From contig NZ_VYQF01000008.1 of the NCBI RefSeq assembly GCF_008710285.1, positions 62,001 through 126,000 of the forward strand: DNA of 64,000 nt, read 5' to 3'. This document shows, piece after piece, positions 43,552 to 52,920 of this stretch. A program made the translations under genes and the position numbers. Under the pieces are notes generated by a model. It did no database searches. It was not told where the DNA came from and saw nothing but the letters and a program-made list of their open reading frames with translations. The DNA is from Ginsengibacter hankyongi. GTDB lineage: Bacteria; Bacteroidota; Bacteroidia; Chitinophagales; Chitinophagaceae. Position 1 is the stretch's first letter. Every line of letters begins with the position of its first letter.

Positions 43552-44652
43552 TTACACATTAAACCTGAAGTGCATCACATCACCATCCTGCACTATATAT
43601 TCTTTTCCTTCTATTCTTAATTTCCCATTTTCGCGGCAAGCTGCTTCGGAGCCATAATGGATAAAATCGTTGTAAGAAATTACTTCTGCTTTTATAAATC
43701 CTTTTTCAAAATCGGTATGAATAACGGCAGCGGCCTGTGGCGCTTTCCATCCCTGGTGTATAGTCCAGGCACGCACCTCCTGCACACCCGCGGTAAAATA
43801 GGTTGAGAGATTTAATAATTTATAGGCCGAATGAATTAACCGGTCCAATGCAGGTTCTTCCATTTTATATTCATCCATAAACATTTGCTTGTCTTCAGGA
43901 TTTTCAAATTCGGCTATCTGTGCCTCAATGGCATTGGTCATAACAATCACCTGAGCATTTTCTGCTTTAGCCGCCTCCACCAATTTATGGGAATATGCAT
44001 TACCGGTATGCATAGACGCTTCGTCTACGTTGGCAACATATAGTACAGGCTTGTCTGTTAGTAAGAAACTGTCGGCTATTACTGCCCTTTCTTCTTTTGA
44101 TAAATTAAGCGCAAGAATATTTTTCCCTTTTTCCAAATGGGCCTTGCATTTCAGCAATACTTCATATTCCTGCTTCACTTTTGCATCGCCGGTTTTAAGC
44201 ATTTTTTCTGTCCGGGATAATTTACGGTCAACGCTATCCAGATCCTTTAATTGTAATTCTGTCTCAATAATTTCCTTATCGCTTATGGGATTAACAGGGC
44301 CTTCATCTCTTAAAATATTTTCATCGTCAAAACATCTTATTACATGAATAATTGCGTCTACCTCCCGAATGTTCGCCAAAAATTTATTACCTAATCCTTC
44401 CCCTTTGCTTGCACCCTTTACCAGGCCCGCAATATCAACAATTTCAATTTGTGTAGGTACTATCTTGTCTGGCTTTACAAGCCCGGCAAGTTTCTCAAGG
44501 CGTGCATCGGGCACATTAACAAGGCCTGTATTTGGCTCAATGGTGCAAAAGCGATAATTGCTTGCCTGCGCTTTGGCACTATTGCTAACTGCATTAAATA
44601 ACGTTGATTTTCCTACATTGGGTAATCCCACAATTCCTGCACGTAAAGGCAT
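43552..44652 (-). CDS. ychF: Redox-regulated ATPase YchF/OLA1
   Basis: A 366-residue Obg-related P-loop ATPase that binds ribosomes and influences stress responses. Walker A is in [13 protein letters not shown] near residues 8-20, the G3-like [20 protein letters not shown] follows, and the NVDE (ANVDEAS) replaces the usual NKxD and gives ATP preference. The C-terminal TGS domain is seen in [14 protein letters not shown] and [18 protein letters not shown]. It is full length. A perfect -7 box on this strand lies 74 bases upstream. Confidence 0.96.
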   Translation of the reverse strand: MPLRAGIVGLPNVGKSTLFNAVSNSAKAQASNYRFCTIEPNTGLVNVPDARLEKLAGLVKPDKIVPTQIEIVDIAGLVKGASKGEGLGNKFLANIREVDAIIHVIRCFDDENILRDEGPVNPISDKEIIETELQLKDLDSVDRKLSRTEKMLKTGDAKVKQEYEVLLKCKAHLEKGKNILALNLSKEERAVIADSFLLTDKPVLYVANVDEASMHTGNAYSHKLVEAAKAENAQVIVMTNAIEAQIAEFENPEDKQMFMDEYKMEEPALDRLIHSAYKLLNLSTYFTAGVQEVRAWTIHQGWKAPQAAAVIHTDFEKGFIKAEVISYNDFIHYGSEAACRENGKLRIEGKEYIVQDGDVMHFRFNV

Positions 44653-44725
44653 ATTGGTACTATATTTTTAACTGATAACTCTTATAAGTAACAGTTTTGA
44701 TCAACAAATTTTTTATTAAAGTGCG

Positions 44726-44733
44726 CAAAGATA
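44726..44733 (-). promoter_or_regulatory. -7 promoter box of ychF
   Basis: Read on the minus strand, TATCTTTG followed by C is a perfect TAnnTTTG element, 74 bases from the start codon. The -33 region is AT-rich without a clean TTTG. Confidence 0.5.
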
Positions 44734-44783
44734 ACAGTAAAATTTTTTTATACTGCTTTCCATTAAGCATTGTTTACAGCAGG

Positions 44784-44814
44784 CAAAAAAAATGACCAAC
44801 TTCCGTTGGCCATT
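44784..44814 (-). terminator. Intrinsic terminator of the small membrane-protein gene
   Basis: AATGACCAAC and GTTGGCCATT form a 10-bp stem with one wobble and a TTCC loop. On the minus strand a run of eight T follows. It lies 24 bases after the stop codon. Confidence 0.75.
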
Positions 44815-44837
44815 CATTAAAAATATATACCTACCAG

Positions 44838-45128
44838 CTAGACATCGTCGCTGCTTGTAGTTTTTGTATAGGTAACCTTATCAGTATGTGAGCCCCCTTT
44901 TGACCCGCCGCCTCTTATAAGTGCAATTATTATGAGTAAGAGAACCACGCCGCCAACTACCCATACCCACGGCTGAATAGTTGTTGCATTTTGAGTTGTA
45001 GTGGTGGTTGTTTGCGAACTGGCTGAAGAGCCGCTGCTATCCTGTCCATATGTAATTTGTTGGAGAAAGCTTAATACTATTAATGACAATAGAAAAAGAC
45101 TGTTCCGAAGGTTTAAGATTTTTTTCAT
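44838..45128 (-). CDS. Small secreted/membrane protein of unknown function
   Basis: A 96-residue protein. It has an N-terminal signal peptide (about 28 residues, ending ITYGQ), a low-complexity Ser/Thr/Gln linker (SSQTTTTTTQNATT), one membrane helix (WVWVVGGVVLLLIIIALI, ~residues 52-70), and a short charged, Thr-rich tail. The topology would be a periplasmic linker followed by a cytoplasmic tail. No family is recognised. It is a single gene with terminators on both sides. Confidence 0.7.
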   Translation of the reverse strand: MKKILNLRNSLFLLSLIVLSFLQQITYGQDSSGSSASSQTTTTTTQNATTIQPWVWVVGGVVLLLIIIALIRGGGSKGGSHTDKVTYTKTTSSDDV

Positions 45129-45188
45129 GATTAATTGTTTTAGTTAAAAAACCACTAAAACAATTAATATGCCATCTGTAGGTGAAAT

Positions 45189-45219
45189 AATGAAACCCCC
45201 GTATGCAGGGGGTTTCATT
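45189..45219 (-). terminator. Strong hairpin after the TonB-type receptor gene
   Basis: AATGAAACCCCC at 45189-45200 pairs perfectly with GGGGGTTTCATT at 45208-45219 around a 7-base loop. It lies downstream of the minus-strand gene ending at 45277. The trailing T-run is weak, so it may act bidirectionally or as an mRNA-protecting hairpin. Confidence 0.65.
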
Positions 45220-45276
45220 AAATAAAATTTAAAATCTATATTATGTTATAATACTTTATTTTTTTAATTCGGGAGT

Positions 45277-47907
45277 TTATTGCCCCACACCCTGCATTCC
45301 ATTTTGCAGTCCTTCCTGGTCTGCTTTCAGGTTTTTGCGTTTAAATAGCGAAACATCGAATTTACCAAACCGCCAGTTGAAACTTAAGCGAACCATTTGC
45401 GGATCCCTTCTTCGTTCATTATCCTGCACAGAATAAACGGTCTTTGAAAAATTAGAGATGGCATGCGTACTGTAAACTCTTGTTCTGAAAATATCGTTCA
45501 TGCTCAGAGTTAAGGATGCGGCCTTATCTTTTAAAAAGTCTTTTTTCAAAGCAATATCAAATCCATAAACGGGATCAGTATATCCATTGGCAGTAGCTAA
45601 ATTGCCGCCGCCAAAAAACATTCCGCCACCACCACCACCACGGTTAGGCGGTGTAATTGTTTTGCTGGTATAGTCTCCAGTAAATTGAATGGAATAATTT
45701 TTAGGTAATTTAAATTGATTATTAATTTTTCCAAACCAGCTTACTTTTTGGTTATTAAGATCACTCTCCAGGTTATTGCCGTTTATTTGTGAATTATAAA
45801 CGTTTACGTTAGAAGTTAAGCTCCACCAGTCTGCAATTTTATTAGTTGAAGTTATTTCCAATCCGTAAGCGCTTGAACTGCTGGCATTGGCATAAGAAGA
45901 AATAAAGATGGAATCGAGCTTACCGGGATTAGGATTCCGGTCGCGGTACTGGTAACGTGTTATTAAATTATTAGTGTGCCGGTAATAAAGCGTTGCAATA
46001 ATATTGTTGCCGTTTTTTAGATTCAAGTCATAGTTCAATTCAAATAAATTAGTAAATTCCGGAATAAGGCCCGGGTTACCACGGCTTATATTCAACGAAT
46101 CACTGAAATCGTAATAAGGAATAAGCTGGAAAAAATTGGGCCTGTTTATTTTTCTTGAATAGTTTAATTGTATATCCTGCTTGTCATTAATTTTTTGCGT
46201 TAAAAATACACTGGGGAAAAAACTGAAAGGGTAGGCGTTTTTAAACACCTGGTTCGAATCAATAAGTTTTCCTGAATACTTCGAGCTTTCAATACGTCCC
46301 CCAACCTGGTAAGTAAACCCATTTATTTTTTGCGAGAAAGTAGTGTAAGCCGCATATACCTGGTCGGTAAACTGGTACTTGCTGTTAAGCCCCGGTATAG
46401 ATTCATATTTATTAAGAGCGGTATTATAAAAATAGTTGTTATTATAACTGCTGTAATTTCTCACTGCAGCCCGCAAACCGGCTTCCAGCTTCATATTGTC
46501 AGTAATCGGATCGGTGTAATCTGTTTGCGCTGTAAAAAATTTCGTGTTGCCGCCACCGGTAGTCTGCTGCTGGTAAAGCGGCGTTTTAGGGTTTCCGTTA
46601 CCATCAAAATATTGCGTGGAGAAAACACTGTTATTGGTATTAGTATGGTAATTATAATTTACGTCTGCCGTTATATCTTTATTGGGTTTGGCAAAATTAT
46701 GTTTATAGCTGAATACGCCGCCGTAATTATGGAACGTGAAGTTGCCATTAGTATTACTTATCCCTGTTTCATGGGTCACGTAAGCAGGAAAAGTGCTGTC
46801 CCTGGTAATGTTGAGCAAACCTTCGCTGCTAAAACTTCCCCCAACAATTACACCTGATAAAGTGAATGTATTTCTTATATCCGGAAAATAATCGAACCCT
46901 GCGCGGCCAAAGGCAAAGTGCCCGTTATTTTCGGGCTTCCCGTTTTGAAATAGATTGGCAGTAACATTGGGCAGGTGATCGACCCTTGAAACACTTTGTG
47001 TTCCCAACGATTTACGCTGGTTATACATAGCGTTTGCGAAAAAATTTATTTTACCCTGCTTAATATTAATATCACCTCCTCCTCCGTAACGTAATCTCGA
47101 ATCCAGGTTGGCTCTCACATTGCCATTATATCCTGCCTTCCTGTTTTTCTTTAAAACAATATTTAATATGCCCGAGCCGCCGCCTGATGCATCAAACTTT
47201 GCCGAAGGGTTTGTAATAATTTCAACACTTTCAATTTCATCAGCAGGTATCTGGTCCAGCGTTAAAGTGGTGGGCCTTCCATCAATAAATATCTGCGGCG
47301 TTGAATTACGCAGCGTTACATTGCCATCAATATCTACATTTACCGAAGGAATATTTTTCATTACATCGATAGCGCTACCACCAACACTCGTGAGGCTTTT
47401 ATCAACGTTAAAAACTTTACGGTCAATGTTCATTTGCACCAGGCTTTTATCAGCAGCCACAACAACGGCCTGCAGTTGCTGATCGTCGTGCGGCATTTTA
47501 ATATTGCCCAGGTCTTTATCAACCGCATTCAGCATCTGGCTCATATCGCCGCCGCCCATTTTTAAATTAAAAGCAACTTTTTCATTATAAGTTTTATAAC
47601 CAACGGCCGTTATCAACAGTTGATAAGGAGTAATAACCGGCAATTTATCAATACTGAAGTCTCCTTTTTTATCCGTTAGCATAATGGCTACTACAAAATC
47701 TCTTCTTTTTTTAAGAGCCGTATCCATTTTATTTTGAGACAGTTGAATGGAAGCGCTTTCAATCGGCTTGCCTGTAACAGCATCAACCACTTTTCCATAG
47801 AAATGCCCAAGGTTCATGCTTTGTCCGCGGTTAGCACCGCCGGCATACTGTCCAAAGGCTATGGGCGAAATTACAAGTGCAAGCAGGGTTACGTAAAAAT
47901 ATCTCAT
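45277..47907 (-). CDS. Outer-membrane beta-barrel TonB-dependent receptor family protein (OMP_b-brl_3)
   Basis: An 876-residue protein with a signal peptide (first ~19 residues, IAFGQ). The CarboxypepD_reg domain is at ~32-115 (FYGKVVDAVTGKPIESASIQL), and the plug is at ~140-260, with GGSAIDVMKNIPSVNVDIDGNV and IFIDGRPTTLTLDQIPADEIESVEIITNPSAKFDASG. The long barrel has the YSRKINRPNFFQLIPYYDFSD motif typical of the OMP_b-brl_3 group. A glycine-rich loop (GGGGGGMFFGGGN) occurs near residue 770. No SusD partner is adjacent. The substrate is unknown. Confidence 0.88.
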   Translation of the reverse strand: MRYFYVTLLALVISPIAFGQYAGGANRGQSMNLGHFYGKVVDAVTGKPIESASIQLSQNKMDTALKKRRDFVVAIMLTDKKGDFSIDKLPVITPYQLLITAVGYKTYNEKVAFNLKMGGGDMSQMLNAVDKDLGNIKMPHDDQQLQAVVVAADKSLVQMNIDRKVFNVDKSLTSVGGSAIDVMKNIPSVNVDIDGNVTLRNSTPQIFIDGRPTTLTLDQIPADEIESVEIITNPSAKFDASGGGSGILNIVLKKNRKAGYNGNVRANLDSRLRYGGGGDINIKQGKINFFANAMYNQRKSLGTQSVSRVDHLPNVTANLFQNGKPENNGHFAFGRAGFDYFPDIRNTFTLSGVIVGGSFSSEGLLNITRDSTFPAYVTHETGISNTNGNFTFHNYGGVFSYKHNFAKPNKDITADVNYNYHTNTNNSVFSTQYFDGNGNPKTPLYQQQTTGGGNTKFFTAQTDYTDPITDNMKLEAGLRAAVRNYSSYNNNYFYNTALNKYESIPGLNSKYQFTDQVYAAYTTFSQKINGFTYQVGGRIESSKYSGKLIDSNQVFKNAYPFSFFPSVFLTQKINDKQDIQLNYSRKINRPNFFQLIPYYDFSDSLNISRGNPGLIPEFTNLFELNYDLNLKNGNNIIATLYYRHTNNLITRYQYRDRNPNPGKLDSIFISSYANASSSSAYGLEITSTNKIADWWSLTSNVNVYNSQINGNNLESDLNNQKVSWFGKINNQFKLPKNYSIQFTGDYTSKTITPPNRGGGGGGMFFGGGNLATANGYTDPVYGFDIALKKDFLKDKAASLTLSMNDIFRTRVYSTHAISNFSKTVYSVQDNERRRDPQMVRLSFNWRFGKFDVSLFKRKNLKADQEGLQNGMQGVGQ

Positions 47908-48165
47908 GTTAGAATAGATTGATTTGATTTTGAGTCTTAGACGTCTTTAGTTTTAGAAATCTGCGCAAATGTGAAAATAAAATTTCGAAAGAATTTTCTA
48001 AATATAGATGAGTGGTAGTTGCGGACTTTTGGCCTGGCTTTACATCAATGAGAAACGTCCATATTTTGTTTCGGCACTAAAAAATATTTCTTCGTGCCTA
48101 TATCTTTTAATAAAATGCTTTTGTTGTAAGTTTAAATTTTAATTAATTTTGGCGCTTCATAAACG

Positions 48166-48239
48166 GTGGTTGTAGCTCAGTTGGTTAGAGCATCAGATTG
48201 TGATTCTGAGGGTCGTGGGTTCGAGCCCCATCATCCACC
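48166..48239 (+). tRNA. tRNA-His (anticodon GTG)
   Basis: A complete cloverleaf. The acceptor GTGGTTG pairs with CATCCAC (one T-T mismatch). The D-arm is AGCTCAGTTGGTTAGAGC. The anticodon stem TCAGA/TCTGA encloses TTGTGAT (anticodon GTG), and the T-arm is GTGGG-TTCGAGC-CCCAT. G at 48165 can be the extra G-1 that pairs with discriminator C, diagnostic for tRNA-His. CCA is not encoded. A terminator follows immediately. Confidence 0.95.
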
Positions 48240-48247
48240 CAAAAATT

Positions 48248-48273
48248 TCCCGCAGCAATGCGGGATTTTTTTT
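48248..48273 (+). terminator. Intrinsic terminator after tRNA-His
   Basis: TCCCGCA-GCAA-TGCGGGA forms a perfect 7-bp stem followed by eight T. Confidence 0.88.
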
Positions 48274-48497
48274 AAACGACAGCACATTGATAACTGTGTA
48301 GAAAATTTTATCTCTTCTATTTAACTCTTTTATTTCGTGGGTTCGTTTTAGTTTTTTGAGACGTTTCTTCTCTCTAATCCTGACAAATAATTACTGCATT
48401 ATTTTCATCTTTATATTTTTCAAAAAAGTAAATTGCTTTTATTTTTAAAATGAACAGCTGAATTGTAAGCGTTATTTTCAAATTAATTTTAATAACT

Positions 48498-49388
48498 ATG
48501 ACGGGATTTCTCACTGACCAGGTAGCCATGCTTTTCAGTACCCCCATAACCTTATCATTGGTTTTAATTGAGATATTCATAAGTGTACGGTACGATAAGC
48601 AATACTATAATGTAAAAGATACCAAGGCTAATCTGGTACTTGGATTGGGATATGTAATAACAGATACTTTAAGTCGTACCGCCGGCTTATTTTTATTAGC
48701 CATTTTTTATTATTATGGATTTCATTTTTCATTAAGCAGCCATCATATTGTTTTGTACTGGATTTCATTGGTATTGCTGGAAGATTTTGTTTATTGGTTT
48801 ATGCACATGATGGATCACCGTGTACGTTTTTTGTGGGCAGGACATATTCATCACCATTCATCAAAAGAATTTAACTTTTCTGTAGGCCTGCGCTCTGCTG
48901 TATTCGAGCCCATTGAAAAATTTTTCTTCTTCATCCCATTGGCTTTAATAGGCTTCCGTCCTTTGGATATTATTCTAATATATGTGCTTGCACAAGGATG
49001 GGGAACATTTGTACATACCAGGATGATTAAAAAGTTGGGGCCGCTGGAGTATTTTTTTACTACACCTTCCCATCACCGGGTACATCATGGGACCAATATA
49101 AAATACCTCGATAAAAATTATGGGATGTTCCTTATTATCTGGGATAAAATTTTTGGAACTTTCTGTGCTGAAGACCCTGTTGAACCCGTGCAATTCGGAA
49201 CAGTAAAAAATGTTGAATACAGGAATTATATGGATATTATATTCAATGAATATGGCGCCATTATAAAAGACACTAAACAGGATATTTCCTTTAAAGAGAA
49301 GATGCAATATATCTTTGGGCCTCCAGGTTACAGCCATGATGGAAGCCGCAAAACAACCCGTGAAATGCAAAAGGGTAACAAGAATTAA
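48498..49388 (+). CDS. Sterol desaturase / fatty acid hydroxylase family protein
   Basis: A 296-residue integral-membrane di-iron oxygenase. It has about four membrane helices and the family's three histidine clusters: HMMDH (~residues 97-101), GHIHHHSS (~110-117), and HHRVHHG (~190-196). These ligate the two irons used to hydroxylate or desaturate lipid substrates, probably a membrane lipid head or acyl chain. Full length. It is monocistronic, 225 bases after the tRNA terminator. The precise substrate cannot be told from sequence. Confidence 0.9.
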   Translation: MTGFLTDQVAMLFSTPITLSLVLIEIFISVRYDKQYYNVKDTKANLVLGLGYVITDTLSRTAGLFLLAIFYYYGFHFSLSSHHIVLYWISLVLLEDFVYWFMHMMDHRVRFLWAGHIHHHSSKEFNFSVGLRSAVFEPIEKFFFFIPLALIGFRPLDIILIYVLAQGWGTFVHTRMIKKLGPLEYFFTTPSHHRVHHGTNIKYLDKNYGMFLIIWDKIFGTFCAEDPVEPVQFGTVKNVEYRNYMDIIFNEYGAIIKDTKQDISFKEKMQYIFGPPGYSHDGSRKTTREMQKGNKN

Positions 49389-49532
49389 TTAAGTATTTTC
49401 TAATATCTTCAATGAGTTATTGAAACCAAACGCAATAATTTCTAAAATTAACCGTCCATACATTATACAAAACCTTTGTTAATAAAACATACTATTTTTA
49501 ATCGCAGAATCTATTTTCTGTTATTTTTACGT

Positions 49533-51695
49533 ATGAATCCTTTAATGAATTTTATTATGAGTAAAAAATTTCTACCCGTCCTGCTGGTATTGATATGTGG
49601 CGGTTTGTTTGTAACCTATGGAGTAATGGGCAGGGGCGACCGGCTGAGTGATAATCCAAAAACCAAGTATGAAAAGATACTCAAGAATGTAGGGATTGTG
49701 CTGGAAGAAGGCCATTACAGCCCCAAGACTATTGATGACGCATTTTCCAAGGAAGTGTTGAATAAATATGAAGATGGATTAGACCCTGATAAATTTATAT
49801 TTTATCAGAAAGATATAGACGACTTCAAAAAATATGAAAATAAGATTGATGATGAAATTCACGGTGCTCCGCTCGAATCATTTTATGCAATAAGCAAAAC
49901 CTACCTGGCAAGGCTAAACGAAGTTTCTAAAAATTACAAAGAGATCTTAAGCAAGCCATTCGATTTTTCCAAAGATGAATCGTTACAACTGGATGGCGAA
50001 AAGAGGACTTTCCCTAAAACCGAGGCCGAAAGATATGATTACTCCAGGAAGCGCTTAAAGTACTTAGTGCTCGGCCGTTTCGTTGATTTACAGGATGAAA
50101 GGGCAAAGCTGAACAAGGACTCTTTGCACAAAGCTGATTCAACGCTTGAAAGAGAAGCCCGTGAAATAGTTAGCCGGCAAATGGATCGCTATTTTCTTAC
50201 TTTAAAAAACCACAATACGCCCGATGATATGTTCAGCGATTTTGTAAATGCGATCACGGGTAGTATGGATCCGCATACAACTTATTTTGAGCCTGTTGAT
50301 AAAAGAAGCTTTGATGAACTTTTAAGCGGTACTTTTTTTGGAATCGGTGCTCAATTAAAAGAAGATGACGGCAAAATAAAAATAGGCAGTCTTATTACAG
50401 GGGGCCCGGCCTGGAAATCCGGCGACATTCAACCGGAGGATGAAATAATTAAAGTTGCGCAAGGTAATGCAACGCCCGTTGACGTAACAGGCTATGCAGT
50501 TACCGACGCGGTAAAATTGATCAGGGGTGAGCAAAAGGGCTCTGAAGTAAGGCTTACACTTAAAAAAGCAGACGGCTCCATTAAAGTGGTTCCTATATTA
50601 AGAGATAAAATTTCTTTGGATGATACTTTTGCAAAAAGCGCTATTGTAAATGACGGAACTAATAAAATTGGTTATATATATCTGCCGGAGTTTTACGCAG
50701 ATTTTGATGACCCATCCGCACGCCGCTCTGCAACTGATGTTGCAAAGGAAGTGCAAAAGCTTAAAGATGCAAAGGTGGATGGTATTGTAATAGATCTTCG
50801 TGGCAACGGGGGAGGTTCGTTAAATGATGTTGTGGACATGGTTGGCCTGTTTATTAAAGATGGTCCTGTTGTTCAGGTGAAAGGCCGCGATGAAAAAGCA
50901 AGCGTCCTGAACGACAGGGATAAAGATGTTTTATACTCCGGCCCGCTAGCCGTAATGGTAGATGAAATGAGCGCATCAGCCTCAGAAATTTTCGCGGCAG
51001 CCATACAGGATTATCATCGTGGTGTTATTATTGGCAGCACCTCTACCTATGGTAAAGGAACAGTTCAGCGCAGCATATCTTTAGACCCGCAGTCAGAAAA
51101 TCCTTTGTTCAGCAAGCCTTCAGAAGGGCTCGGTGATCTTAAACTTACCTTCCGTAAATTTTACAGGATCAACGGCGGCGCCACTCAATTGCGTGGTGTG
51201 GTTCCCGACATCATAATACCTGACAGGCTGGAAAATGTGAAATTCCGTGAAAAAGACAATCCGGATGCATTGAGCTGGGATGAAATTCCTAAAGCAACTT
51301 ACACTACCTGGAACCCGGGTTATAGCTATAATTCTATCGTAAGTGAAGCTAATACCGATCTTCAAAAGAGCCCGGTTTTTAAAGGCATAAGAGAAGACGT
51401 AGACCAGCTTGATAAATATAATGACGCGGAAACTCCTCTTAATATTCAAAAATATCGTGCACAAATAGAACAGATCAAAACACTGTCTAAAAAGCTGGAT
51501 AGTCTTACTAAACTTAGCAGCGAGTTCCCGGTTCATAATATTGCTTCCGATTCATTGACCCTCGGTAACGATTCTGATAAAATTGCCAAGAACAAACAAT
51601 TTTTGAAACATATTGGTGATGATATTTATATTAATCAAACGGTGAAGGTTGTAGAAAAAATGATTGGCGAAGAGCAACTGGCTCAAACAAAATAA
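49533..51695 (+). CDS. prc: Carboxy-terminal processing peptidase (Prc/Tsp, S41)
   Basis: A periplasmic C-terminal processing protease of about 720 residues. The start is uncertain: ATG at 49533, 49545 or 49557 all precede the membrane/signal segment FLPVLLVLICGG. The Tsp N-terminal domain (~40-225) is followed by a PDZ domain (FGIGAQLKEDDGKIKIGSLITGGPAWKSG) and the S41 protease core with GIVIDLRGNGGGS. The nucleophile Ser is in the MSASASEIF motif and the Lys in STYGKGTVQ, a Ser-Lys dyad. The conserved Tsp C-terminal domain follows. It is complete and followed by a terminator. Confidence 0.92.
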   Translation: MNPLMNFIMSKKFLPVLLVLICGGLFVTYGVMGRGDRLSDNPKTKYEKILKNVGIVLEEGHYSPKTIDDAFSKEVLNKYEDGLDPDKFIFYQKDIDDFKKYENKIDDEIHGAPLESFYAISKTYLARLNEVSKNYKEILSKPFDFSKDESLQLDGEKRTFPKTEAERYDYSRKRLKYLVLGRFVDLQDERAKLNKDSLHKADSTLEREAREIVSRQMDRYFLTLKNHNTPDDMFSDFVNAITGSMDPHTTYFEPVDKRSFDELLSGTFFGIGAQLKEDDGKIKIGSLITGGPAWKSGDIQPEDEIIKVAQGNATPVDVTGYAVTDAVKLIRGEQKGSEVRLTLKKADGSIKVVPILRDKISLDDTFAKSAIVNDGTNKIGYIYLPEFYADFDDPSARRSATDVAKEVQKLKDAKVDGIVIDLRGNGGGSLNDVVDMVGLFIKDGPVVQVKGRDEKASVLNDRDKDVLYSGPLAVMVDEMSASASEIFAAAIQDYHRGVIIGSTSTYGKGTVQRSISLDPQSENPLFSKPSEGLGDLKLTFRKFYRINGGATQLRGVVPDIIIPDRLENVKFREKDNPDALSWDEIPKATYTTWNPGYSYNSIVSEANTDLQKSPVFKGIREDVDQLDKYNDAETPLNIQKYRAQIEQIKTLSKKLDSLTKLSSEFPVHNIASDSLTLGNDSDKIAKNKQFLKHIGDDIYINQTVKVVEKMIGEEQLAQTK

Positions 51696-51718
51696 TTTAA
51701 TTTATAGTAATACAAAAG

Positions 51719-51743
51719 ACCGGCTTTCGTGCCGGTTTTTTTT
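51719..51743 (+). terminator. Intrinsic terminator of the prc gene
   Basis: ACCGGC-TTTCGT-GCCGGT is a perfect stem followed by seven more T, 24 bases past the stop codon. Confidence 0.88.
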
Positions 51744-51837
51744 GTCATAAATCGCTTTGATAATCATTATTTATTCAACATTTTTTATTAACTCATTTTT
51801 ACTATAAACTCATCAAACATTATTTTTCTTTTTACCC

Positions 51838-51845
51838 TATCTTTG
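51838..51845 (+). promoter_or_regulatory. -7 promoter box of pdhA
   Basis: TATCTTTG followed by C is a perfect TAnnTTTG element only 19 bases before the TTG start, so the transcript leader would be around 10-14 bases. No strong -33 TTTG is visible in the AT-rich stretch upstream. Confidence 0.55.
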
Positions 51846-51864
51846 CCGCCTAAAAATTATAAGC

Positions 51865-52857
51865 TTGGCTACAAAGTTTACTAAAGAAACTTATCTCTAC
51901 TGGTACGAATTAATGCTTTTGCTTCGCAGGTTCGAAGAAAAAGCAGGCCAGATGTATGGTATGCAGAAGATCCGTGGTTTTTGTCATTTATATATTGGCC
52001 AGGAAGCAATTGCTGCCGGCTGTATGACTGCCACAATTCCCGAAGACATTTTTATTACGGCGTATCGCGACCATGCCCTTGCGATCGCCAAAGGCGTTTC
52101 CGCGAAATCATGTATGGCGGAACTATATGCAAAGGCTACCGGTTGCAGCAAAGGAAAAGGAGGCAGTATGCACATGTTTGGTGTGAAAGAAAGATTTTTT
52201 GGAGGACATGGTATTGTGGGAGCGCAGATAGGAACCGGGGCAGGCCTGGCTTTCGCAGAAAAATATAAAGGCACTAAGAACGCTGTGCTTTGTTTCTTTG
52301 GGGATGGCGCCGCAAGGCAGGGCATACTTCATGAAACATTTAATATGGCCATGTTATGGAAACTGCCGGTAGTTTTTATTTGCGAGAATAATAATTATGC
52401 TATGGGAACTTCAGTGGCACGCACTTCGAATGTTTTGGATATTTATAAACTGGCAGATGCGTATGATATGCCGGGCGACAGGGTAGATGGTATGAATCCT
52501 GAGACAGTGCATGAAGCCGTTGAAAGAGCTGTGAAAAGAGCAAGAGACAATGGTGGCCCGACTTTATTAGAAGTAAAAACGTATCGCTATAAAGGCCACA
52601 GTATGAGTGACCCTGCCAAGTACCGCACTAAAGAAGAAATGGAAGAATATAAATTACAGGATCCATTAGAAACGTCCCTGGCCAAATTAAAAAACGATTT
52701 TGGCGTAAGTGATGAAGAAATTGAGACTATTAATGAAAGGGTAAAAGCCGAAGTGGAAGAATCAGTGAAGTTTGCTGATGAAAGCCCTTTCCCTGATGAT
52801 GATGAGATGTATAAAGATATATATGTTGAAGAAGATTATCCTTTCATCATGGACTAA
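51865..52857 (+). CDS. pdhA: Pyruvate dehydrogenase E1 component, alpha subunit (TTG start)
   Basis: A 330-residue thiamine-diphosphate enzyme subunit that decarboxylates pyruvate for the pyruvate dehydrogenase complex. The TTG at 51865 is the likely start, as the protein then begins ATKFTKETYLYWYELM, as in other Bacteroidota PdhA. The TPP and Mg motif is FFGDGAARQGILHETFNMAMLW… ENNNYAMGT. The HHH-type active-site loop YRYKGHSMSDPAKYRTKEE is intact. The beta subunit and E2 are not adjacent. It leads a run with a TPR protein and ribH. Confidence 0.93.
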   Translation: MATKFTKETYLYWYELMLLLRRFEEKAGQMYGMQKIRGFCHLYIGQEAIAAGCMTATIPEDIFITAYRDHALAIAKGVSAKSCMAELYAKATGCSKGKGGSMHMFGVKERFFGGHGIVGAQIGTGAGLAFAEKYKGTKNAVLCFFGDGAARQGILHETFNMAMLWKLPVVFICENNNYAMGTSVARTSNVLDIYKLADAYDMPGDRVDGMNPETVHEAVERAVKRARDNGGPTLLEVKTYRYKGHSMSDPAKYRTKEEMEEYKLQDPLETSLAKLKNDFGVSDEEIETINERVKAEVEESVKFADESPFPDDDEMYKDIYVEEDYPFIMD

Positions 52858-52920
52858 AAAAATAATTGACTAATAAACCAATCAACCAATAAACCAGTTA
52901 ACAAATCAACAAAAAAAATA

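Noticed and set aside
45189-45219. Palindrome considered as an attachment site or riboswitch
   Set aside because: Its position directly downstream of a large gene and its GC-rich stem fit a terminator; no mobile gene is near.
46330-46857. Long plus-strand frame (175 codons) inside the OMP_b-brl_3 gene
   Set aside because: It is antisense to a strongly supported 876-residue TonB-type receptor; its composition mirrors the barrel codons.
47939-47946. AGACGTCT palindrome upstream of the OMP_b-brl_3 gene
   Set aside because: An 8-base palindrome is expected by chance in a region of this size.
48165-48273. tRNA considered as an integration site for a mobile element
   Set aside because: No integrase lies nearby, and no direct repeat of the tRNA 3' end was noticed downstream; the flanking genes are ordinary chromosomal ones.
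52861-52920. AATAAACCA direct repeats before the TPR gene
   Set aside because: Only two short copies in an AT-rich spacer; too little to call a functional repeat or CRISPR.
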